A stretch of 64,000 nt of DNA, taken from Qingshengfaniella alkalisoli (GTDB lineage Bacteria > Pseudomonadota > Alphaproteobacteria > Rhodobacterales > Rhodobacteraceae). Position numbers and translations under genes: made by a program. How positions within the stretch are numbered: the stretch's first letter is position 1; each line of letters opens with the position of its first letter. The notes beneath the pieces were generated by a model that saw only the letters and a program-made list of their open reading frames with translations, had not been told where the DNA came from and did no database searches. The stretch is from the NCBI RefSeq assembly GCF_007855645.1, contig NZ_CP042263.1, forward strand, positions 1 through 64,000, given 5' to 3'. This document shows, piece by piece, positions 33,412 through 42,963 of this stretch.

Positions 33412-33415
<4 letters not shown>
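31544..33415 (-). CDS. fused oligopeptide ABC permease and ATPase (DppC-DppD fusion)
   Basis: A single 623-aa frame encodes both the second permease and the first ATPase of a dipeptide/oligopeptide importer. Residues 1 to about 280 are DppC-like ([56 protein letters not shown]). After a ~25-residue linker, residues about 305-623 are DppD-like with Walker [10 protein letters not shown], signature [15 protein letters not shown], Walker [13 protein letters not shown] and the tail [17 protein letters not shown]. Such fusions are known in proteobacteria. The start overlaps the DppB stop (ATGA). The other Dpp operon in this window keeps the two parts as separate genes. Confidence 0.92.
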
Positions 33416-34359
<944 letters not shown>

Positions 34360-34380
34360 GGCTGTCTCCGGTGGATGAAC

Positions 34381-34400
34381 CGACCCTGCGGGCAGGGCCG
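34381..34400 (-). other. small intercistronic hairpin after dppA-like gene
   Basis: CCCTG (34384-34388) and CAGGG (34393-34397) form a 5-bp stem with a CGGG loop, extended by CG/CG pairs outside a mismatch. It lies between the binding-protein gene and dppB. It is weaker than the other four hairpins of this kind. Confidence 0.35.
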
Positions 34401-34408
34401 GCGCCGCT

Positions 34409-35986
34409 TTAGTTCTTGGCGACGTCCTTCAACTCAAGCAGGAAGGATGGTTGCAGTTGGAAGTTCTCTACATTTGCGCCGGACACGGCGTTTTGTTTCC
34501 AGTTCGCCACGAAGACCCACGGCGCGTCTTCATGCACGATTTCCTGCATCTGCTTGTAGGCCTCGGCACGTTCGTCCTGATCGGTGGACACGCGGGCGGT
34601 TTGTAGCAGTTCATCCACTTCGGGGTTGGAATAGTAGCCGGAATTGAACCCGCCCTGGTCGGGGAAGGCCTCAGACCGCAGGGTCAGATAGGGCAACACG
34701 TCGGGGTCGTTGGTCATCCACGCCATTTCCGCCATGTCGGCCTTGCCTTCCAGACCGGGATTTACCTCGCCCAGGAAGGTGTTCCATTCATAGGTTTCGA
34801 TGGACACGTCGAAGCCCACCGCGTTCAGATCGGCCTGAATGGCCGTGCCCATCGCGACGGGGTCCAGCATCCCAGACCCGCCTTCGGTGACGTAGAAGGT
34901 CAGTTCGGTTGTCTCCGGCGACGCCTCTTCCAGCAGGGCCTTGGCCTTTTCGGGGTCGTAGGGGTAGGGCTCCAGCGCCTCGTTATAGGCCCAGGCGAAA
35001 GCGGGCGGCGTGGGGCCGGCGGCGACTTCGGCGGTGCCTTCAAGGACGTTCTCGACAATCGCCGTCTTGTTGATCGCGTAGTTCGCGGCCTGACGCACCA
35101 GCTTGTCGGTGAACGGGCCTTCCTTGAGGTTCAGGATCAGGAACCACAGATGCGGGCCGGCCTGTTCATAGATCTGGAAATTGTCGTTCTGGAATTCGGA
35201 CAGTGAGACGGGCGGCACTTCGGACATGATGTCCAGCCCGCCAGACAGCATTTCAGCCGTGCGGGTGTTGGCGTCGGTGATCGGGCGGAAGACCACGGCC
35301 TCGGATGCGGGCGCGCCGTCCCAGTGATCTGCGTATGCCTCGACAGCCACCAATTCGTTTGACCGCCACTCGGCGAATTTGAAAGGCCCGGTCCCCACGG
35401 GGTTGCGTCCGAAATCGGCGCCGTTCGCTCCTACGGCGGTGGGCGAGACGATCAGCCCTGTCGGATAGGCAAGGTTTGACAGAAGAGGCGCATAGGGTTC
35501 GCTCAGCGTCATTTTCACGGTCAGATCGTCCACCGCCTCGATGCTGTCGATGGACGAAAAGAAGAACGCCAGCGGGAAGGGGCCCGTGTCGTGGAACGGG
35601 TGGTCTTCGTTCAGCATGCGTTCGAAGTTGAACTTCACCGCTTCGGCGTTTAGCGGCGTGCCGTCGTGGAAGGTCACGCCTTCGCGCAGGTGGAAGATGT
35701 ATTCAGTGCCGTCATCCGAGATGTCCCAGCTTTCGGCCAGCGCAGGTTCTACTTCCAGCGTGCCGTCCTTGTAGCGCACCAGCCCGTCATAGATGTTCAC
35801 GAGGATGCGGAAATCGTTCTGAGCGGTGACAGCGGCGGGGTCCAGCGATTTGGGTTCCGCAATCTGTCCGACGATCAGCACGCCTGGCGGCGTCTGGGCC
35901 TTTGAAGTGACAGTTGCGCCAACGGTCAATGCCAGCGCTGCGGTCAGCGCCATTAAGCTTTGGCTGGCCTTGAATGGTCCGAACAT
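34409..35986 (-). CDS. peptide ABC transporter substrate-binding protein (DppA family)
   Basis: A 525-aa periplasmic binding protein of family 5 (SBP_bac_5). A signal peptide spans about residues 1-31. The mature protein begins VLIVGQIAEPKSLDPAAVTAQNDF and includes the hallmark YIFHLREGVTFHDGTPLNAEAVKFNFER and NPVGTGPFKF. It is the first gene of the operon dppA-dppB-dppCD-dppF-gntR-M42 peptidase. Peptides are the probable ligand given the peptidase, but family 5 proteins also bind glutathione, opines and other compounds. GGGGGAAAG precedes the ATG. Confidence 0.9.
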   Translation of the reverse strand: MFGPFKASQSLMALTAALALTVGATVTSKAQTPPGVLIVGQIAEPKSLDPAAVTAQNDFRILVNIYDGLVRYKDGTLEVEPALAESWDISDDGTEYIFHLREGVTFHDGTPLNAEAVKFNFERMLNEDHPFHDTGPFPLAFFFSSIDSIEAVDDLTVKMTLSEPYAPLLSNLAYPTGLIVSPTAVGANGADFGRNPVGTGPFKFAEWRSNELVAVEAYADHWDGAPASEAVVFRPITDANTRTAEMLSGGLDIMSEVPPVSLSEFQNDNFQIYEQAGPHLWFLILNLKEGPFTDKLVRQAANYAINKTAIVENVLEGTAEVAAGPTPPAFAWAYNEALEPYPYDPEKAKALLEEASPETTELTFYVTEGGSGMLDPVAMGTAIQADLNAVGFDVSIETYEWNTFLGEVNPGLEGKADMAEMAWMTNDPDVLPYLTLRSEAFPDQGGFNSGYYSNPEVDELLQTARVSTDQDERAEAYKQMQEIVHEDAPWVFVANWKQNAVSGANVENFQLQPSFLLELKDVAKN

Positions 35987-36033
35987 GATCTTTCCCCCTG
36001 CGGCTCAAATTTATTAACCTTACGGAAGTTAAA

Positions 36034-36045
36034 TTATCATGATAA
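36034..36045. promoter_or_regulatory. palindrome in the dppA / DUF1028 divergent promoter region
   Basis: Perfect 12-bp palindrome TTATCATGATAA in an AT-rich intergenic region (35987-36093). A second weaker inverted repeat TTAAC-N9-GTTAA lies at 36014-36032. Either could be the operator of the operon's GntR regulator; this is an inference from position. Confidence 0.4.
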
Positions 36046-36093
36046 ATAAATCTGACCAGAGGAAATCTGCCTATAGCATCGAAGGACGCGCCA

Positions 36094-36756
36094 TTGACCA
36101 TCTCTATCCTTGCCCGCGATGAAAAATCAGGCACCGTTGGCGGGGCAGCGATGACGGGCAATCTGTGTGTAGGTGCGTGGGTGCTGCGTGCAGATCCCAC
36201 GCGCGGGATCACGGCCAGCCAAGGGTTTGCGCCCAGCACGTTATGGGGAGAAGCGGCGCTGTCGCGCTTGGGTGATGCGCCGCCCGCCGACGTGATCGAC
36301 GATGTTGTAAAGACTGATGCCGGGCGCGCATGGCGACAATTGGGCGCGCTGGACATGCAGGGACGGGGCGCGGCATTCACCGGTGCGCGCAACATCGCCG
36401 TGTCAGATCACACCGTTCAGCCCGGTCTGGTGATCTGTGGCAATCTGCTGCTCGACGAAACGGTTGTCGCCAGCGCCGCCGACGCGTTTGTTGCGCATTC
36501 CGGCCCTTTCCCGGAGCGCTTGCTGGCCGCGTTGAAAGGAGCATTGGCGGCGGGTGGAGACAGCCGGGGCACCCAGTCCGCAGCGCTCAAGATTGTCGGG
36601 CCGAAAACGCCGCCGTTGGATTTGCGGGTGGATTACGGCGAGAGACCATTGGACGACCTGGCCGCTTTGCTGCAACGTACGGCTGCGCCGGATTACGCAA
36701 AATGGCTGTCTACCCTGCCAACGGCGCATCGCCCGGAGAATGCGCCGTCCGGATGA
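36094..36756 (+). CDS. DUF1028 family protein
   Basis: A 220-aa protein of the DUF1028 family, predicted to have an Ntn-hydrolase-like fold. It starts with TTG at 36094 (preceded by GAAGGA), reads MTISILARDEKSGTVGGAAM and contains ARNIAVSDHTVQPGLVICGNLL and the AGGDSRGTQSAAL segment typical of the family. The function is not established. It is divergent from the Dpp operon and shares its promoter region; together with the operon's M42 peptidase this suggests a peptide- or amide-related hydrolytic role. Confidence 0.83.
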   Translation: MTISILARDEKSGTVGGAAMTGNLCVGAWVLRADPTRGITASQGFAPSTLWGEAALSRLGDAPPADVIDDVVKTDAGRAWRQLGALDMQGRGAAFTGARNIAVSDHTVQPGLVICGNLLLDETVVASAADAFVAHSGPFPERLLAALKGALAAGGDSRGTQSAALKIVGPKTPPLDLRVDYGERPLDDLAALLQRTAAPDYAKWLSTLPTAHRPENAPSG

Positions 36757-36768
36757 TCTGGACCGAAG

Positions 36769-37782
36769 CTAGGTCAGTTTCGGCAGCGCCTCGAACGGCC
36801 ATAACATCCCCTGTGATGTCTTTCGTGGCACGTCGCGGTTCTGCATCTCGTCCAGCAGGGCCTGCGCCAGTTCAGCACCCAAACCGTGCAGATCCAGTCG
36901 GAAACTCGGCAGCGCGGGCGACAGGAACCGGATTTGCGGACTCTCGCGCAGGCTGACGATGGCGAGGTCATCGCCGGGCTTCAGGCCAGCATTCTGCAAA
37001 CCGTGATACAGTCCGATTGCCATCAATTCATAGCTGAGCAGGACCGCTGTGGGGCGCGGATCACGGGCCAGAAGCTGTTCGCTCAGATCCAGCCCGCCCT
37101 GCTCGCTGGATTCGACGCGGAAAACGAGATCGGGCTGCGGGTCCAGTCCATTTTCGACAAGCGCATCCAGAAAGGCATCACGGAACACATAGCCCAGATT
37201 GGCGTCCGATTCGGGAATCGCGACGGCGAGGCGGCGGTGGCCATGACGGGCGAGCAACCGGACGCCCTCACGGGCGGCGCCCTCGAAATCCAGATCGATC
37301 CAGCGATAGCGCGTTCCGCTGGTGCTGCGACCCAAGGCGACGAACGGGATGCCAGTGCGTTCCAGGTAGCTGATCCTCGGGTCGTCGCGTGTCGTCGCGG
37401 TCAGGATGATGCCATCGACAAAGCGCCGCGCCACCATTCGTTTGAGGTAATCGACAGGGGTTTCGTCCGGTCCGCAGGGCAGCATGACAAGATCGATGTT
37501 CCGGGCCTTGAAGACGCTTTGCGCGCTGGCCACGACCGACAGGAAGAAGTTGTCGCCGCCATGTGCGCCTGGATCGCCGGCCTCGAACATGAAGCCTACG
37601 GCATTGGTTTTGCCTTTTCGCAGGTTTCGTCCGGACTGGTTCGGGGCGTACCCGAGTTCGGCCGCAGCGGCCAGAACGCGCGCGCGTGTCGCCTTCTTCA
37701 CATCGGGCTTGTTGTTCAGTGCGCGGGAAACTGTTCCGATGGAAATCCCGAGGTGATCCGCCAAGGCTTTGATTCCAGTCAT
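36769..37782 (-). CDS. LacI-family transcriptional regulator
   Basis: A 337-aa repressor. The N-terminal helix-turn-helix and hinge (GIKALADHLGISIGTVSRALNNKPDVKKATRARVL) start directly at the ATG at 37782; the frame is open upstream, but the added residues are not part of the family. The C-terminal domain is the periplasmic-binding-protein-like sugar sensor. It is divergent from the Gfo/Idh gene, and a 20-bp palindrome with the central CG typical of LacI/GalR operators lies in between. It is therefore probably the local repressor of the carbohydrate operon 37948-44039. Confidence 0.92.
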   Translation of the reverse strand: MTGIKALADHLGISIGTVSRALNNKPDVKKATRARVLAAAAELGYAPNQSGRNLRKGKTNAVGFMFEAGDPGAHGGDNFFLSVVASAQSVFKARNIDLVMLPCGPDETPVDYLKRMVARRFVDGIILTATTRDDPRISYLERTGIPFVALGRSTSGTRYRWIDLDFEGAAREGVRLLARHGHRRLAVAIPESDANLGYVFRDAFLDALVENGLDPQPDLVFRVESSEQGGLDLSEQLLARDPRPTAVLLSYELMAIGLYHGLQNAGLKPGDDLAIVSLRESPQIRFLSPALPSFRLDLHGLGAELAQALLDEMQNRDVPRKTSQGMLWPFEALPKLT

Positions 37783-37840
37783 TAAAATTATCTTCCTACA
37801 CCTGACAAAACACCGGACCCCATTTCCATACAACTTTTCA

Positions 37841-37889
37841 TTGACAAAAAGTAGGACTCGCACAATGATTTTCGTAAACGTTTACGAAA
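37841..37889 (+). promoter_or_regulatory. promoter and LacI-type operator of the carbohydrate operon
   Basis: TTGACA (37841-37846), 17 bp and AATGAT (37864-37869) form a good sigma70 promoter. The perfect 20-bp palindrome TTTCGTAAACGTTTACGAAA occupies 37870-37889, covering the expected transcription start. This is the standard layout for repression by a LacI/GalR protein, here the divergent regulator. Confidence 0.8.
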
Positions 37890-37947
37890 CTGGAGACGCA
37901 TCACCTCGGCGCCTTTAAGACATGCGCGGGATGCGATGGGAGGAAGC

Positions 37948-38985
37948 ATGCAGCGTGCCGTTCTGGCCGGATGCGGAGCTATGGCCGAAGGGTGGATCAA
38001 GGCGATCCAGGGCAGCGTCGAGCTGTCCGAAAGCGTGAAGATCGTGGGTCTCGTCGATCTCGATCTTGATCGCGCGAAGACGGTTGCTGACGGCCATGGT
38101 CTGGCAGGTGCGATCATCGGGTCGGATCTTTCAGATGTCATCGGTCAAACGGACGCGACAGTCGTGTTTGATGTCGTCGTTCCGGCCGCGCGGTTTGATG
38201 TTGCAGGGCAAGCGCTGGCAGCAGGGTGTCATGTGTTGTCGGAAAAGCCGATGGCGACGTCCATGGATGACGCCCGCGCCTTGATTGACACCGCCGCGCG
38301 GGCAGGCCGTCTGCACAGCATCGTCCAGAACCGACGCTACATTCCGGGTGTTCGTCGGCTGCGGCGGCTGGTCCAGGATGGCACGATTGGTGACCTGACG
38401 TCGGTTCATTGCGATTTCTTCATTGGCGCGCATTTCGGCGGTTTCCGCGAAGACATGGATCATGTGCTGTTGCTGGACATGGCGATCCACACCTTTGATG
38501 CCGGGCGCTTCATTCTGGGCGGGCAGCCGCAGAACGTCTATTGCGTGGAACAGAACCCCAAGGGCTCATGGTATCGTGATGGCGCAGCGGCCAATGCCAT
38601 ATTCGGCTTCGATGAAGGGCGGGTTCTGACTTATCGCGGATCGTGGTGTGCAGAAGGCGCGAACACAAGCTGGGAATCGTCATGGCGGCTGGTCGGAACC
38701 AAAGGCACGGCGCTTTGGGACGGGCATGACATGTTTTCGGTTGGCGTCGTCACGGGTGAAAACGGGTTCCTGAGAGAGATTGCTCAAGTCGACATGCCCG
38801 ACGCGCCGGATGCGTCCAAGACCAGCGGCCATGCAAGCGTCATCGCCGACTTTCTAAAGGCGGTCGAGACGGGCCAGGCACCCGAAACGATCAGCACGGA
38901 CAATATCTACAGCCTCGCCATGGTGCTCGGTGCGATTGAAAGCGCGGAGACCGGGCAGCGCGTCGACATCAATATCAAGGAGTAA
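37948..38985 (+). CDS. Gfo/Idh/MocA family oxidoreductase
   Basis: A 345-aa NAD(P)-dependent dehydrogenase of the glucose-fructose oxidoreductase/inositol dehydrogenase family. The Rossmann motif is VLAGCGAMAEGW and the family signature is LSEKPMATSMDDARAL. I choose the ATG at 37948 because GGGAGGA is correctly spaced before it; an ATG at 37936 lies within that ribosome binding site. It oxidises or reduces a sugar, cyclitol or derivative imported by the ABC transporter of the same operon. The next gene starts 3 bp after its stop. Confidence 0.9.
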   Translation: MQRAVLAGCGAMAEGWIKAIQGSVELSESVKIVGLVDLDLDRAKTVADGHGLAGAIIGSDLSDVIGQTDATVVFDVVVPAARFDVAGQALAAGCHVLSEKPMATSMDDARALIDTAARAGRLHSIVQNRRYIPGVRRLRRLVQDGTIGDLTSVHCDFFIGAHFGGFREDMDHVLLLDMAIHTFDAGRFILGGQPQNVYCVEQNPKGSWYRDGAAANAIFGFDEGRVLTYRGSWCAEGANTSWESSWRLVGTKGTALWDGHDMFSVGVVTGENGFLREIAQVDMPDAPDASKTSGHASVIADFLKAVETGQAPETISTDNIYSLAMVLGAIESAETGQRVDINIKE

Positions 38986-38988
38986 ATC

Positions 38989-39921
38989 GTGAGCGATCCC
39001 GCAAAAGCAATCCGTATCGGAACAATGATCAGCGCGTCGAACGGTGAAGCCGCCGAGCGCATCGGGCAGATCGCGGATCTGGGCTTCGAAAGTTTCGAGC
39101 CGTTTTTCTGGCAGACCACGAATGGTCAGGACCTGGCGGAACTGGGCAAGCGCTGCCGTGATGCGATCGGGGATCGGGATATCACGATCTCCACGCTGGG
39201 GATGTTCGGCAATCCGTTGGAAGATGAACCGCTGGACCGGGATACGATGCAGGGCTGGATTGATTGCATCGACAATGCGCATCACTTCGGCGCGGACACG
39301 GTGGCGGGCTTTACCGGCCGCATCCGGGGCCGGCCGCTTGAAGACAGCTTGCCACGTTACAAGGAGGTCTGGAGCGAACTTGCCAGGCGTGCCGCCGACA
39401 AGGGTGTGAAGATCGCGTTCGAGAACTGCGCGATGGATGGCAACTGGCAGACGGGCGACTGGAACATCGCGCATAACCCCGATGCGTGGGAGCTGATCTT
39501 CAACGAAACGCCGGACGACAATATCGGGCTGGAATGGGAACCGTGCCACCAGCTTGTCTATCTCATCGATCCGATGCCGCAGATTCGAAAATGGGCGGAC
39601 AAGATTTTCCATGTGCATGGCAAGGACGCGACTGTCCGCCACGATGTGATCCGCGAACATGGCATCTTCGGGAAGCACCCCTTCGTTTTCATGCGCACGC
39701 CGGGCTTCGGGGACAGTAATTGGACCGACATCATCAGCGAACTGAGGCTCGCGGGCTACACAGGCAGCATCGACATCGAAGGCTGGCATGACCCCGTCTA
39801 TCGCGATGCGCTGGAGATGACCGGACAGGTTCACGCGCTCAACCATCTGAAATCCTGCCGTGGAGGCGATTTCGTCGACGAGACGACAGCCTATGGCGGG
39901 GGCGATCCGTCGATCCAATAA
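38989..39921 (+). CDS. sugar phosphate isomerase/epimerase family protein (TIM barrel)
   Basis: A 310-aa xylose isomerase-like TIM-barrel protein starting with GTG at 38989. Metal-site candidates are the Glu in KIAFENCAM, GLEWEPCHQ, the His in FHVHGKDA and the Glu in GSIDIEGWHDP. Such proteins act with Gfo/Idh dehydrogenases on 3-keto or 2-keto sugars and inositols. The substrate is unknown. Confidence 0.88.
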   Translation: MSDPAKAIRIGTMISASNGEAAERIGQIADLGFESFEPFFWQTTNGQDLAELGKRCRDAIGDRDITISTLGMFGNPLEDEPLDRDTMQGWIDCIDNAHHFGADTVAGFTGRIRGRPLEDSLPRYKEVWSELARRAADKGVKIAFENCAMDGNWQTGDWNIAHNPDAWELIFNETPDDNIGLEWEPCHQLVYLIDPMPQIRKWADKIFHVHGKDATVRHDVIREHGIFGKHPFVFMRTPGFGDSNWTDIISELRLAGYTGSIDIEGWHDPVYRDALEMTGQVHALNHLKSCRGGDFVDETTAYGGGDPSIQ

Positions 39922-39969
39922 CAGAAGGCTCAAGGCCCGTTCATTCATGACATCTCTGGGAGGAGAAAA

Positions 39970-41187
39970 ATGACCTTCAGCAAGACTTTGGCATCAGCAA
40001 CGGCACTGGGATGCGCGGCGTTCCCGTTTGGCGCGGTTGCGCAGGACGTGACGCTCGACCTGTGGACCATCGATGATCCGGGTGAATATCACTACGTGAT
40101 GGCCGACGAATTCATGGAGGCCAATCCGGACGTCAAGATCAATGTCCGCACTGTCCAGTTCGAGGACATGGTCAACGATCTGGCGCGTGGGATCGCCGCG
40201 AATGACGCGCCGGACATCACCTATATCGACAATCCGGAGGTCGCCCTGTTCGCGTCGCGTGGGCTGTTGCTGGATCTCAAGCCTTACATCGAAGCATCGG
40301 ATGTCGTGAACGAGGCCGACATCTTCCCCGGCCCGCTGTCATCGGTCAGTTATGACGGCGGCATCTATGGCATCCCGCGCGGGGCCAACACGATCGCGCT
40401 GTATTACAACGCCGATATGTATCGCGATGCAGGGCTCGACCCCGACGACCCGCCACAGACATGGGACGAGCTATACGAGGCTGCGAAGGTTCTGACCAAG
40501 CCCGAAGACAACGTCTATGGCATCGCGTTTTCCGCCGTGGGGACCGAGGAAGGCACTTTCCAGTTTCTGCCATGGTTGCAAATGACAGGTGGCGATTACG
40601 ACAATGTAGACACGGAAGGCGGAGCCGAGGCGCTGACGCTGTGGAAGATGCTGATCGACGAGAAGCTTGCTTCGCCCGACACGTTGATCCGCGGTCAGTG
40701 GGATTCCACCGGCACCTTCAATGCGGGTAGCGCGGCCATGTCGATATCCGGCCCCTGGGAACTGCCACGCATGAGCCAGGAGGCCGATTTCGACTTCCGT
40801 GCCGCGCTGTTGCCGATCCCGGAAGAAGGAGCCGAACGTGCCTCCGCCCTGGGTGAAGGGGACAATGTGATCCTTGCGAACTCGGACAACCCGGACGAAG
40901 CCTTCAAGTTCATCGAATTTCTCTATGCCAACATGGATCGCGTGTGGAACGAATTCGGCTATCTGCCCGCGTCTGATGTGGAGGTCGTCGATCCGGCCTA
41001 TCCCGAGATCTACGCCGTGTTCGAGGAAAGCATGAAATACGCGCGCAATCGCGGTCCGCATCCTGAATGGCCCAAGATCTCCAAGGCGATCCAGACGGCG
41101 ATCCAGTACAGCCTGACCGGGCAGGCGTCGCCCGAGGACGCGCTGGCCACCGCTCAATCCCAGATCGACCGCGTTCTGGGCAAGTGA
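39970..41187 (+). CDS. sugar ABC transporter substrate-binding protein
   Basis: A 405-aa periplasmic binding protein of family 1 (MalE/UgpB-like), with a signal peptide ending AVAQ (about residue 25). The mature protein reads VTLDLWTIDDPGEYHYVMADEF and includes YGIPRGANTIALYYNADMYRDAGLDP and SISGPWELPRM, which are typical for sugar binders. GGGAGGA precedes the ATG. A strong hairpin (41196-41220) separates it from the permeases. Confidence 0.9.
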   Translation: MTFSKTLASATALGCAAFPFGAVAQDVTLDLWTIDDPGEYHYVMADEFMEANPDVKINVRTVQFEDMVNDLARGIAANDAPDITYIDNPEVALFASRGLLLDLKPYIEASDVVNEADIFPGPLSSVSYDGGIYGIPRGANTIALYYNADMYRDAGLDPDDPPQTWDELYEAAKVLTKPEDNVYGIAFSAVGTEEGTFQFLPWLQMTGGDYDNVDTEGGAEALTLWKMLIDEKLASPDTLIRGQWDSTGTFNAGSAAMSISGPWELPRMSQEADFDFRAALLPIPEEGAERASALGEGDNVILANSDNPDEAFKFIEFLYANMDRVWNEFGYLPASDVEVVDPAYPEIYAVFEESMKYARNRGPHPEWPKISKAIQTAIQYSLTGQASPEDALATAQSQIDRVLGK

Positions 41188-41195
41188 TCCTCCCG

Positions 41196-41220
41196 GCCCG
41201 GCGGATCTGATCCGCCGGGC
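41196..41220 (+). other. intercistronic hairpin after sugar-binding-protein gene
   Basis: GCCCGGCGGA (41196-41205) pairs perfectly with TCCGCCGGGC (41211-41220) around a 5-nt loop, just after the binding-protein stop and before the first permease. No T-run follows, so partial termination or 3'-end protection is more likely than full termination. Confidence 0.7.
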
Positions 41221-41237
41221 ACCCTTCGGAGCCATCC

Positions 41238-42140
41238 ATGACACGTATATTCGGAAGCCTGCGTGACGGGCGGGGATTTGACACGGTTCTGGTCTTCATG
41301 GCCTTGGGCTATCTGCTGGTCTTTTCCGCCTTCCCGCTGATCTACAACATCGTCATGTCCACCCAGAGCGTCGATCTGTTCTCGCTCGCCTCTTTCGATC
41401 GCCCATTTGTCGGCCTGGACAATTACCGCGAGGTGCTGAGCACACCGGAAGCAAACCTGATCTTCTGGAACACGGTGAAATTCGTGGTCTTGTCCATCGT
41501 CTTTCAACTGTCCATCGGGTTCGGGCTGGCCATGTTCTTCAACCAGGACTTTCCCGGAGCATCTTTTCTGCGCGGGCTGTTCCTTGCGGGCTGGATCATG
41601 CCGGCGCTGGTCGTAGGCGCGGTCTGGAGCTGGATCCTGGCGGGGGATTTCGGCGTGCTGAACTACGTCCTGTCATCGCTCGGTGTGATAGAGGAGCACA
41701 TCTTCTGGCTGTCCGATCCTGATATGTCGCTCTACGCGGTCATCATCGCGAACATCTGGCTGGGGGTGCCGTTCAACATGCTGCTTCTGTCGGTCGGGTT
41801 GGCGGGCATTCCCAAGGATGTCTACGAGGCTGCGGAAATGGATGGCGCGAACGCCATACGACGGTTCTTCACCATCACCCTGCCACTGATGCGCGCACAA
41901 CTCGGGGCGGTGATTTCACTGGGGATCATCTTCACGCTGCAGCAGTTCGACCTGTTCGCGGCGCTGACCCAGGGCGGGCCGTCCAACGCGTCCAATGTGT
42001 TTCAATACTGGTCATGGCAGCTGAGCTTCCAGACCTATGAAATCGGGCTGGGCAGCGTCGTGTCGGTCCTGATGATCGTCTTCGTGATTTTCGTGGCGGC
42101 GATCTATGTCCGCTCGACGCGACATGAACACGCGATGTGA
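41238..42140 (+). CDS. sugar ABC transporter permease (MalF/UgpA-like)
   Basis: A 300-aa inner-membrane permease with six or more hydrophobic helices and the EAA loop YEAAEMDGANAIRRFFTITLPLM. It pairs with the permease encoded directly after it to form the CUT1-type sugar channel. Confidence 0.9.
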   Translation: MTRIFGSLRDGRGFDTVLVFMALGYLLVFSAFPLIYNIVMSTQSVDLFSLASFDRPFVGLDNYREVLSTPEANLIFWNTVKFVVLSIVFQLSIGFGLAMFFNQDFPGASFLRGLFLAGWIMPALVVGAVWSWILAGDFGVLNYVLSSLGVIEEHIFWLSDPDMSLYAVIIANIWLGVPFNMLLLSVGLAGIPKDVYEAAEMDGANAIRRFFTITLPLMRAQLGAVISLGIIFTLQQFDLFAALTQGGPSNASNVFQYWSWQLSFQTYEIGLGSVVSVLMIVFVIFVAAIYVRSTRHEHAM

Positions 42141-42150
42141 GGGAATGGCC

Positions 42151-42963
42151 ATGAAGCGATACATACTTCTCGCGATCGGGCTGGTGCTGGTCGGCATCTA
42201 CCTGTTCCCGCTCTACTGGATGTATATCACGGCGCTGAAAGGCGGGACGGAGATCTTCGCGTTCCCGCCGACCTTCTGGCCGCGCGACCCCATGTTCACA
42301 GCGGTGGACGTCTGGCACCGGTTGCAGATGGACAGCTACATCTGGAATTCGCTGGTTATCGCGTTGGGCGTGACCGTCATCGTCATGGTCGTCGGCACAG
42401 GCTGCGCCTATGTGCTGGCACGGGTGCGCAATCGGTGGATGGACGTCGTTCTGTTCACGGTGTTGATGATGCAGGTTCTGCCGTCCTCGCTGATGATCAC
42501 GCCGATTTTCGTGTCCTTCAACCAGATGGGGCTGCTGGAATATCCGCGCTTGGCCGTTGTTCTGGCGCAAGCGGCGAAGGTGCTGCCGCTTTATATCGTG
42601 CTGTGCCGCGCGACATTCGTACAGGTGCCGAACGAGTTGGAGGAAGCCGCCCTTGTCGATGGCAACAGCCGTGTGGGTGCGTTCCTGACGATCATCGTCC
42701 CGCTTGCACGCAACGGCATATTGGTGACCTCGGTCCTGGTATTCCTGCAATCGTTTGGCGAATACGTCTATTCCCGCTCGCTGATCGCGGAAAGATCGCT
42801 GCAACCCGCGACCGTGGGGCTTCAATCCTTCATGGGGCCGAACAGCTCCGACTGGTCGGGCGTGATGACCTATTCCGCCATCTATGTGACACCCATTCTT
42901 ATCATCTTCGTCCTGCTGCAACGTCGCATCGTCAGCGGACTGACTTCGGGAGCCCTGAAATGA
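42151..42963 (+). CDS. sugar ABC transporter permease (MalG/UgpE-like)
   Basis: A 270-aa permease with an EAA loop ELEEAALVDGNSRVGAFLTIIVPLA. The ATG at 42151 is chosen because GAGGGA lies 6 bp upstream; the ATG at 42145 touches that site, and the frame is open to 42106 inside the preceding gene. The stop overlaps the ATPase start (ATGA). Confidence 0.88.
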   Translation: MKRYILLAIGLVLVGIYLFPLYWMYITALKGGTEIFAFPPTFWPRDPMFTAVDVWHRLQMDSYIWNSLVIALGVTVIVMVVGTGCAYVLARVRNRWMDVVLFTVLMMQVLPSSLMITPIFVSFNQMGLLEYPRLAVVLAQAAKVLPLYIVLCRATFVQVPNELEEAALVDGNSRVGAFLTIIVPLARNGILVTSVLVFLQSFGEYVYSRSLIAERSLQPATVGLQSFMGPNSSDWSGVMTYSAIYVTPILIIFVLLQRRIVSGLTSGALK

